Shown piece by piece: positions 58,443 to 64,000 of a DNA stretch of 64,000 nt. The notes beneath the pieces are model-generated. The model saw only the letters and a list, made by a program, of their open reading frames with translations, was not told the DNA's origin and ran no database searches. How positions within the stretch are numbered: position 1 is the first letter of the stretch; the number at the start of each line of letters is the position of its first letter. Made by a program: the position numbers and the translations under genes. The stretch covers positions 104,805 through 168,804 of the forward strand of contig FODP01000006.1 in the NCBI GenBank assembly GCA_900110395.1, read 5' to 3'. The stretch comes from Rhodospirillales bacterium URHD0017. Lineage in GTDB: Bacteria > Pseudomonadota > Alphaproteobacteria > Reyranellales > Reyranellaceae.

Positions 58443-59978
58443 CTAGCGCAGCACGCTGGAAAGCGCCTCGCCATAGCCGGCCTTGTGCACGGTCCCGGCG
58501 AATGACGCCGTCGCCGTCCGTCGCTGGAACCCGCCGCCCTTTTGATGGGCGAAGAGCTGCACGCCGGTCGCATCCTCGATGGCGGCGACGACGAACGATC
58601 CATGCAGCCGCTCGACGCTGACCAGGACGTCGACAGATTGACGCGGCACGCCGGCCATGGCCTGCGCCTCACCGGCGGCTACGACGCCGCGCGCTCCCGC
58701 CGACAGGAGATTGCAGAGTGCCAGTGCGTCGGAGGGTTGCAGCGCGTCGACGACCAGCAGATCGGGCCGCAGGCGAAGGCCGGCCGCCAGCAACGCGTCC
58801 AAGGGCGCCTGCGGCGAGGCGATCAGCTCGACTTTCGCAGCCGACGTCCAGCGGAACTCGCGGTGCGGCGCCAGCGTGACGACCCGGGCATCACCAAGAT
58901 CGCGCGCCAGTGCCGCCAACAAGGCGGTCTTGCCCGCCTTTCCGGGGCCGACCACCAGCACGTTCAGGCGGCTGCGGGTCGCGATACGCAACAGGTCGGC
59001 CATCGGCCGGCTGAGCCGCGCGGCGCCGACCAGCCGTTCGAGGGTCGCCTCCCCCGGTTCGCCGCGCCGAAGGGCCAGGACCGGACCCGCCGGCGCGGCC
59101 GGCGGAAATAGCACGACGCCTTCACTGCCGTCGCGCAAGCTGATCGCGACCGCCGGCGACGTCTTCTGCCTCACCAGACGGTCGATGACTTCCTTGAGAT
59201 GGGCGTCGTCGCGAAACCTCTCTGGCGACGGTTCGATGACACCCTCGCGCTCGACATACAAGGTATCCGGGCCGTTCACGAACACGGCGCGGATCGAACC
59301 GTCGGTCCACAGGCGATCGATCGGCCCCAGGCCACAGAGCTCGCTCAAGGCCAGCCGGGCAAGTCGATCGCGCTCGTCGGACGGCGAGCCATCGAGGGCC
59401 GACGCGATGGCGTCGATCACGACCTTGCGCGGCAGGCCGAATGGATCGCCTGCAAGCCCGGCGCGAACCTTGGCGACGACGTCCGACAACTCACGCGGCG
59501 TCACTGTCACCAGACGCGACGGTGGGCCGGCAAACACGGCATCGGCGACGGCCGGCGGCGGCGCTGAAGCGTCCCCGGTCCAGGTCGTCGCGCCGCCCGT
59601 CGAGGGCTCGCTGGCAAACTGCACCAGCGGGCCGCTCGTCGGTCGCTGGACAAGCAGCTCGGCGACCAGACGGCGCAGCTCATAGCTCGTGAGCGTCAGC
59701 CCGCGCGTGCGGAAGGAGTTGTGGACGACCTCGCCGATGGCATAGGCGATTTCCGGCGGCGAGCGGCCGTCGCCGAACGCCGCCGCCACCCTGCCCGCCA
59801 TGCCGACCGCGAAGGCGCGCCAGGCCTCCTGCATCAGGCGTGCACGGCCGACATCGCCGCGCAGCGGGAAAATCTCCTCGAGCGGACGCGCGCGGCCCTC
59901 GGCATGCGGCCGTTCGAGCACGGAGTTCAGGGCGGCCGGGCTCTCATCGAGCCGCTCTCCGCCGTCCATGGCGGTCAT
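58443..59978 (-). CDS. Divergent CpaF/TadA-like secretion ATPase homologue, possibly inactive
   Basis: The N-terminal helical region (about 75-110) and the ALSELCGLGPIDRLWTDGSI segment match CpaF/VirB11-family ATPases. The P-loop GPGKAGKT is intact (344-351). The Walker B-like stretch is LLVVDAL (407-413), without the usual E/VRG, the Asp-box arginines are not evident, and the His box reads GEAQAMAG instead of HAN. No tad, flp or pilus gene is nearby. It may be a regulatory or decayed homologue. 511 residues; codon use looks normal for the window, so it is not an obvious pseudogene. Confidence 0.72.
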   Translation of the reverse strand: MTAMDGGERLDESPAALNSVLERPHAEGRARPLEEIFPLRGDVGRARLMQEAWRAFAVGMAGRVAAAFGDGRSPPEIAYAIGEVVHNSFRTRGLTLTSYELRRLVAELLVQRPTSGPLVQFASEPSTGGATTWTGDASAPPPAVADAVFAGPPSRLVTVTPRELSDVVAKVRAGLAGDPFGLPRKVVIDAIASALDGSPSDERDRLARLALSELCGLGPIDRLWTDGSIRAVFVNGPDTLYVEREGVIEPSPERFRDDAHLKEVIDRLVRQKTSPAVAISLRDGSEGVVLFPPAAPAGPVLALRRGEPGEATLERLVGAARLSRPMADLLRIATRSRLNVLVVGPGKAGKTALLAALARDLGDARVVTLAPHREFRWTSAAKVELIASPQAPLDALLAAGLRLRPDLLVVDALQPSDALALCNLLSAGARGVVAAGEAQAMAGVPRQSVDVLVSVERLHGSFVVAAIEDATGVQLFAHQKGGGFQRRTATASFAGTVHKAGYGEALSSVLR

Positions 59979-60180
59979 CCGACAATCCGATTTATCAATG
60001 ACTTCCCACTATTCCCGCACTCTAAGCAGCGGTTCCGCGGGAACTCCACGGGAAACGATGCACACCCCCCTTCAGTCCAGGTGGGTTGGCCAAATGGCGG
60101 CCGAGTTGACGCTTGTCTTTCCGGGACCTGTCAGTATGGTCGCGCGCCGACCCTATCGGCGTGGTGAGAGTGAGGGTCCC

Positions 60181-60729
60181 ATGATGCGTCTGGCACTGAC
60201 GCCGTTATTCGTCGCCATCTCTTTAATGTTCGCAGGAGCGACCGCGGCCATGGACAAGGAAAACACGCTCTATATCGATCTCAAGGATGGCCGCGTGGTC
60301 ATCGAGATGCGCCCCGATCTCGCGCCCAAGCATGTGGCGCAGATCAAGAAGCTGGCGCGCGAGGGCAAGTACGACGGCGTCGTGTTCCATCGCGTGATCG
60401 AGGGCTTCATGGCCCAGACCGGCGATCCGACCGGCACCGGCTCGGGCGGCATGGGCGAGACGCTGAAGTCGGAGTTCTCCAAGGAGCCGCATGTCCGCGG
60501 CTCGGTGTCGATGGCGCGCACCAGCGATCCCAACAGCGCGCGCAGCCAGTTCTTCATCGTCTTCAAGGATTCGAACTTCCTCGACGGCCAGTACACGGTG
60601 TGGGGCAAGGTCACGTCGGGCATGGAGTTCGTCGACAAGATCAAGCGCGGCCAGGGCCAGTCAGGCTCGGTCCCGCCGCCGCCGGACAAGATGATCAAGG
60701 TCCAGGTCGCGGCCGACGCGAAGGACTAG
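60181..60729 (+). CDS. Periplasmic cyclophilin-type peptidyl-prolyl isomerase
   Basis: A signal peptide (about 1-23, LFVAISLMFAGATAA) precedes a cyclophilin domain with VVFHRVIEGFMAQTGDPTGT (catalytic Arg), the MART block GSVSMARTSDPNSARSQFFI and LDGQYTVWGKV. 182 residues, typical of PpiA/PpiB-like bacterial forms. The ATG follows GAGGG. Upstream 202 bp carry no gene. Convergent with the NTF2-like gene across a repeat. Confidence 0.94.
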   Translation: MMRLALTPLFVAISLMFAGATAAMDKENTLYIDLKDGRVVIEMRPDLAPKHVAQIKKLAREGKYDGVVFHRVIEGFMAQTGDPTGTGSGGMGETLKSEFSKEPHVRGSVSMARTSDPNSARSQFFIVFKDSNFLDGQYTVWGKVTSGMEFVDKIKRGQGQSGSVPPPPDKMIKVQVAADAKD

Positions 60730-60741
60730 CTACAAAGACGA

Positions 60742-60811
60742 TGTCATCCCGAGCGCAAGCGAGTGACCTTTCAGGCCACAGGAAAGGTCCCTCGCTCCAC
60801 TCGGGATGACA
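60742..60811. repeat. Intergenic inverted repeat, GTCATCCCGAG family
   Basis: TGTCATCCCGAG at the left and CTCGGGATGACA at the right, with imperfectly paired inner segments (AGCGAG/CTCGCT and ACCTTTC/GAAAGGT). It fills the gap between two convergent genes. Elements with this GTCATCCCGAG core are widely scattered in bacterial genomes. Might act as a bidirectional terminator. Confidence 0.8.
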
Positions 60812-60836
60812 GTCTTGTTGTCGCTGACGCTGTGCC

Positions 60837-61217
60837 TCAGCCTTCCTTCGTCACCGTATGGAAGGTCTTGGAGATGATCTGCCAGCGACCGTCGACCTTC
60901 AGCAGCGTCAGATAATCGGTGAAGTAACGCGGCGGCAGCTGGCACTCGACCTTGGCGATCGCCGTGGTCGGGCCGGAGAAGTCGATCGACACGATGCGGT
61001 CGGCGCGGGCGCTGCCCTTGGCCTTACCGGACGGCCGACCGTCCACCATCTTGAACCATTCGCCGCGCGGCCAATCGGTGGCCTTGCCGTCGCCGCCCGC
61101 GGCGTAGAGATGCGAGGCGGAATGGAACACCTCGCCGAGCTTCCTGGTGTCACCTTCGTAAAGACCGTCGAAATAGACTTGCAGCACCTTCTCGACCGCC
61201 GAGACTTCCGAGCTCAT
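60837..61217 (-). CDS. NTF2/lumazine-binding-like small protein
   Basis: 126-residue alpha+beta barrel of the NTF2-like superfamily: VEKVLQVYFDGLYEGDTRKLGEVFH at the start in part, then WFKMVDGRPS and TDYLTLLKVDGRWQIISKTF. This closely resembles the putative lumazine-binding (Lumazine_bd_2) group. Enzyme activity unknown. The chosen ATG begins MSSEVSAVEK; 25 upstream codons are open but overlap the preceding reductase gene's stop region. Probably co-transcribed with the reductase 16 bp upstream. Confidence 0.8.
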   Translation of the reverse strand: MSSEVSAVEKVLQVYFDGLYEGDTRKLGEVFHSASHLYAAGGDGKATDWPRGEWFKMVDGRPSGKAKGSARADRIVSIDFSGPTTAIAKVECQLPPRYFTDYLTLLKVDGRWQIISKTFHTVTKEG

Positions 61218-61233
61218 CGCTTGTCCTCCGTAT

Positions 61234-62223
61234 TCAGATCGCCCCGTTCGGGCTGACCAGGATCTTGCCGTTGCGCCCGCCCTTGTCGGCATGCGCCAGT
61301 GCGTCCTTGATATTCTCGATCGGATAGACCGTGTCCACCGGCGCCGACAGCTTGCCCGCCATCACCTGGCCGCCGAGGTCGGCGTAGATCGCACGGATCT
61401 GCTCCGCGCTGCGCTTGGCAAGGAAGCGACCCAGCATGAAACCGGTGAGCCGCACGCCGCGATAGATGAAGTTGTTGCGCGTCACCTTGGGATCCTCGCC
61501 GCTCATCGAGCCGTAATGGACCAGGGTGCCGTCCGTCGCGATGCAGTCGGCCAGCCGGCCGGTGGCCGCGCCGCCGATCGCCTCGACGCCCAGCATGATG
61601 CGGGCATCGCCTGTCGCCGCGCCGACCTCGCGCGCCATGTCGCTGCCGTCGACGACCACGACGTCGCCGCCCAGCGCCTTCAGCTCGCCGGCAAGGTCGG
61701 CGCGGCGCACGACATTGACCGTGCGCAGGCCACGCTGCTTGGCCAGCACGATCAGCAGCCGGCCGACGGCGGAGTTGGCGACGTTCTGGATCACCCAATC
61801 GCCGGGTTTGAGATCGACGAAGTCCGACAGCATCAGCTGTGCAGTCGGCGGGTTGATGCGCACCATCGCCGCCTGCCGGAGATCGATGCCGGCCGGCAGC
61901 GGGATCGCATCGTCGCCTTTGACCTTGCGGCGCTCGGCCCAGTTCTCGCGCTGCAGGTTGATGACCAGGTCACCCTTCTTGACGTGCTTCACGGCCGAAC
62001 CGACGGCGGCGACGCGACCGACGCACTCCGCACCCGGCGTCGCGGGCAACGGCGGCTTCAGCCGGTAGCTGCCGCGGCAGAACCACATGTCAGCCGGGTT
62101 GATGGGGAAGGCGAGCACGTCGAACACGACTTCGTCGGCCGCCGGTTCGCCGACGTCGGGCACGTCGGCGCAGCGCGCGACGTCCCAGGGGGTTCCATAG
62201 CGGTCGATCTGGACCTGCTTCAC
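61234..62223 (-). CDS. Zinc-independent MDR reductase (quinone / enoyl-thioester reductase-like)
   Basis: Medium-chain dehydrogenase/reductase fold: the N-terminal GroES-like part (FPINPADMWFCRGSYRLKP, PATPGAECVGRVAAVGSAVK) lacks zinc-ligand Cys clusters. The cofactor part has DWVIQNVANSAVGRLLIVLA, the NADPH-binding motif of the ETR/MECR branch. 329 residues. The start is GTG with GGAGG upstream. Substrate not predictable. Confidence 0.87.
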   Translation of the reverse strand: MKQVQIDRYGTPWDVARCADVPDVGEPAADEVVFDVLAFPINPADMWFCRGSYRLKPPLPATPGAECVGRVAAVGSAVKHVKKGDLVINLQRENWAERRKVKGDDAIPLPAGIDLRQAAMVRINPPTAQLMLSDFVDLKPGDWVIQNVANSAVGRLLIVLAKQRGLRTVNVVRRADLAGELKALGGDVVVVDGSDMAREVGAATGDARIMLGVEAIGGAATGRLADCIATDGTLVHYGSMSGEDPKVTRNNFIYRGVRLTGFMLGRFLAKRSAEQIRAIYADLGGQVMAGKLSAPVDTVYPIENIKDALAHADKGGRNGKILVSPNGAI

Positions 62224-62247
62224 GTTCTTCCTCCCTCTGCTCGCCTT

Positions 62248-62374
62248 CCTCCCCATGCGCCAGCATGGGGAGGTGTCCGCGCAGCGGACGGAGGGGTCAT
62301 GAGCAGCAGTGCTGATGCTCGTGACCCCTCCGTCGGCGTGAGACGCCGACACCTCCCCAGCTTCGCCGGGGAGG
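62248..62374. repeat. Intergenic multi-hairpin repeat, family A copy 2
   Basis: 127 bp, same length and layout as 7191-7317, with about 18 differences by hand count. In the first stem ATCG/CGAT is replaced by ATGC/GCAT, and in the fourth GTCGCCGT/ACGGCGAC by GTCGGCGT/ACGCCGAC, so both strands of each stem changed together. Here it sits between divergent genes, upstream of both starts. Confidence 0.92.
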
Positions 62375-62406
62375 AGAGCCTTCGCTTTGTTGGCCCGTCG
62401 ATTGCT

Positions 62407-62412
62407 TATATT
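62407..62412 (+). promoter_or_regulatory. Candidate -10 box for the ATP-grasp gene
   Basis: TATATT in a short AT-rich patch, with CTTTGT 16 bp upstream as a weak -35. It lies 28 bp before the start codon. Low confidence. Confidence 0.3.
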
Positions 62413-62439
62413 GTGATTCGTCAGGGGGTGAAATGCCGG

Positions 62440-63876
62440 ATGGCGTCCAAGGCATTCGATGAAATGAATTCAGGCGCAGCGGACGCCGTCCGCGCGCCCT
62501 ACCGCGCCGTCGCCAACTGGCTGGCGCAGACGTCGCCCGAAAAGGTCGCGGCGACGCGGCACGAGGTCGACGTCTTCTATCGTCGCCACGGCATCACCTT
62601 CGGCGCCTACGGCGCGGTCGACGGCGCAGAGTCGACGATCCCCTTCGACATCATTCCGCGCGTCATCGCCTGGGACGAATGGGAACATCTGCACAAGGGC
62701 CTGGTCCAGCGCGTGCGGGCGCTCAACGCCTTCCTGGCCGACGCCTACGGCGAGCGCGAGATCTGCCGCGCCGGCGTGATCCCCGAGCAGCAGGTGCTGA
62801 TGAATGCCGAGTTCGTCGCCATGGCGCAGGGCCTCGAACTGCCGGGCGGCGTGCACGCCCACATCGCCGGCATCGACCTGGTGCGCGTCGGCGAGAAGGA
62901 TTTTTACGTCCTCGAAGACAACGTGCGCACGCCGTCGGGCGTGTCCTACGTGCTGGAGAACCGCGAAGTGATGATGCGGCTGGCGCCCGAGCTGTTCTCG
63001 GCCATGCGCGTGCTGCCGGTCGCCGACTACACCGAGGAGCTTCTGGCAACCCTGCGCTCGGTGTCGTTCAGCGACGATGCCGAGCCCAACGTCGTGCTGC
63101 TGACGCCCGGCCACTACAACAGCGCCTACTTCGAGCACGCCTTCCTGGCCGACGAGATGGGCATCGAGCTGGTCAAGGGCTCCGACCTGTTCGTCGACGA
63201 GGGCCGTGTCTACATGCGCACGCCGCGCGGGCCGCAGCGCGTCGACGTGATCTACCGGCGCGTCGACGACGGCTTCCTCGATCCGCTGGCGATGCGGCCG
63301 GATTCCTTTCTCGGTGTCGCGGGCCTTTTGGGCGCGCTGCGCGCCGGCCGCGTCAACATCGTCAATGCGCTGGGCAACGGCGTGGCCGACGACAAGTCGA
63401 CCTACACCTACGTGCCGGAGATGGTGCGCTTCTATCTCGGCGACGAGCCGATCCTTGCCAACGTGCCGACGTGGCGCTGCGATCGCGCCGACGACTTCAA
63501 GTACGTGCTCGACCGCCTGCCCGAGCTGGTCGTCAAGGAGATCCACGGCTCGGGCGGCAAGGGCATGCTGGTCGGTCCGACCTCCAGCAAGGCCGAGATC
63601 GAGGAGTTCACCACGCTGCTCAAGGCGCGGCCGGACAACTACATCGCCCAGCCGACCTTGGCGCTCTCGACCTGCCCGACCTTCGTCGGCCAGGGCGTGG
63701 CGCCGCGCCATGTCGACCTGCGACCCTTCGTGCTGTCGGGCCGCAAGACCACCATCATCCCCGGCGGGCTGACGCGCGTCGCGCTGAAGGAGGGCTCGCT
63801 GGTCGTCAATTCGAGCCAGGGCGGCGGCACCAAGGACACCTGGGTCCTGGCGCCTGGCGTGGCAGCGAGCGACTAG
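62440..63876 (+). CDS. Circularly permuted ATP-grasp protein (DUF404/407)
   Basis: Member of the CP_ATPgrasp_2 family: IPFDIIPRVIAWDEWEHL, FYVLEDNVRTPSGVSYVLEN, TPGHYNSAYFEHAFLADEMG, DVIYRRVDDGFLDPL and the glycine-rich VKEIHGSGGKGMLVG. These proteins are predicted carboxylate-amine ligases and normally sit in an operon with an alpha-E domain protein and a transglutaminase-like protease, thought to make or process a peptide tag. Those partners would lie past the window end. The start is the ATG before GCGTCCAAGG; a GTG 12 bp upstream is an alternative. 478 residues. Confidence 0.9.
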   Translation: MASKAFDEMNSGAADAVRAPYRAVANWLAQTSPEKVAATRHEVDVFYRRHGITFGAYGAVDGAESTIPFDIIPRVIAWDEWEHLHKGLVQRVRALNAFLADAYGEREICRAGVIPEQQVLMNAEFVAMAQGLELPGGVHAHIAGIDLVRVGEKDFYVLEDNVRTPSGVSYVLENREVMMRLAPELFSAMRVLPVADYTEELLATLRSVSFSDDAEPNVVLLTPGHYNSAYFEHAFLADEMGIELVKGSDLFVDEGRVYMRTPRGPQRVDVIYRRVDDGFLDPLAMRPDSFLGVAGLLGALRAGRVNIVNALGNGVADDKSTYTYVPEMVRFYLGDEPILANVPTWRCDRADDFKYVLDRLPELVVKEIHGSGGKGMLVGPTSSKAEIEEFTTLLKARPDNYIAQPTLALSTCPTFVGQGVAPRHVDLRPFVLSGRKTTIIPGGLTRVALKEGSLVVNSSQGGGTKDTWVLAPGVAASD

Positions 63877-63914
63877 GTCATGATCCGGCGCAATCGCCCA
63901 ATCACGTTCATGCT

Positions 63915-64000
63915 CCTCTCCCCCGTTGGGGGGAGAGGTTGGGTGAGGGGGACGCGCACGCTGTCTGTACCCCCCACCCAGCCTCTCCCCCTAGCGGGGG
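63915..64000. repeat. Intergenic multi-hairpin repeat, family B (cut by window end)
   Basis: CTCTCCCCC-GTTG-GGGGGAGAG hairpin, then GGTTGGGTGAGGGGG pairing with CCCCCCACCCAGCC, then a second CTCTCCCCC-TAGC-GGGGG hairpin running off the window. It has the same hairpin-stem-hairpin layout as family A but a different sequence. The hairpin at 53120-53157 shares its core. Confidence 0.85.

Overview
The window is a GC-rich chromosomal segment of an alphaproteobacterium. The evidence is the gene order (dcw cluster followed by bamD-recN-ligA; an alphaproteobacterial ctaC-ctaD-ctaB-small protein-ctaG-ctaE-DUF983-surf1 block), protein signatures such as the [11 protein letters not shown] tail of FtsZ, and frequent GTG/TTG starts. 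The genus cannot be fixed from the sequence alone; a Rhodospirillales/Reyranella-like organism is a guess. Almost everything is core housekeeping. I see no prophage, IS transposase, CRISPR array, tRNA or rRNA gene.

Layout. 1-3.1 kb: uvrD/pcrA-type helicase and prmA (+). 3.1-8.4 kb: an LLM flavin monooxygenase and a DUF1127 protein (-), an M24B aminopeptidase P (+) and a D-cysteine desulfhydrase-like PLP enzyme (-). 8.5-32.0 kb: one long minus-strand division and cell-wall cluster. In transcription order it is mraZ-rsmH-ftsL-ftsI-murE-murF-mraY-murD-ftsW-murG-murC-murB-ddl-ftsQ-ftsA-ftsZ, a terminator, then bamD-recN-ligA. lpxC, usually found between ftsZ and bamD in this class, is absent. Four GGGA repeats spaced 10 bp apart upstream of mraZ look like its operator. 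32.3-37.2 kb: an atypical fatty-acid desaturase with a DUF805/SRPBCC-like membrane protein (+), RNase P RNA (-), then an AmpD-like amidase, a TerB-DnaJ protein and a TauE/SafE permease (-). 37.3-46.8 kb: uvrB and a secreted alpha/beta hydrolase (+), an intradiol dioxygenase-ABC ATPase-ABC permease operon with a GNAT gene (-), an aspartyl beta-hydroxylase-like gene (+) and a YcjX/YcjF pair (-). 46.9-58.3 kb: a TerB protein (+), then the minus-strand aa3-type cytochrome oxidase operon, running on into M32 carboxypeptidase, DUF1272, thrC and an M16 peptidase. 58.4-64 kb: a degenerate CpaF-like ATPase (-), a secreted cyclophilin (+), an NTF2-like protein and an MDR reductase (-), and a circularly permuted ATP-grasp protein (+).

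How the genes work together. The dcw cluster supplies the cytoplasmic peptidoglycan precursor enzymes (MurB-MurG, MraY, Ddl), the septal synthase (FtsW/FtsI) and the divisome core (FtsL, FtsQ, FtsA, FtsZ). Most neighbours overlap by 4 nt (ATGA/GTGA), implying strong translational coupling. The cox block supplies the three catalytic subunits, haem O synthesis (CtaB), CuB insertion (CtaG) and Surf1.

The most unusual signals are non-coding or junctional. A 14-bp tandem repeat at an ABC operon junction creates a chain of three 5-codon mini-ORFs, each overlapping the next by 4 nt. Two 127-bp copies of a multi-hairpin intergenic repeat show paired compensatory changes. A perfect 56-bp palindrome lies in front of the hydrolase gene.
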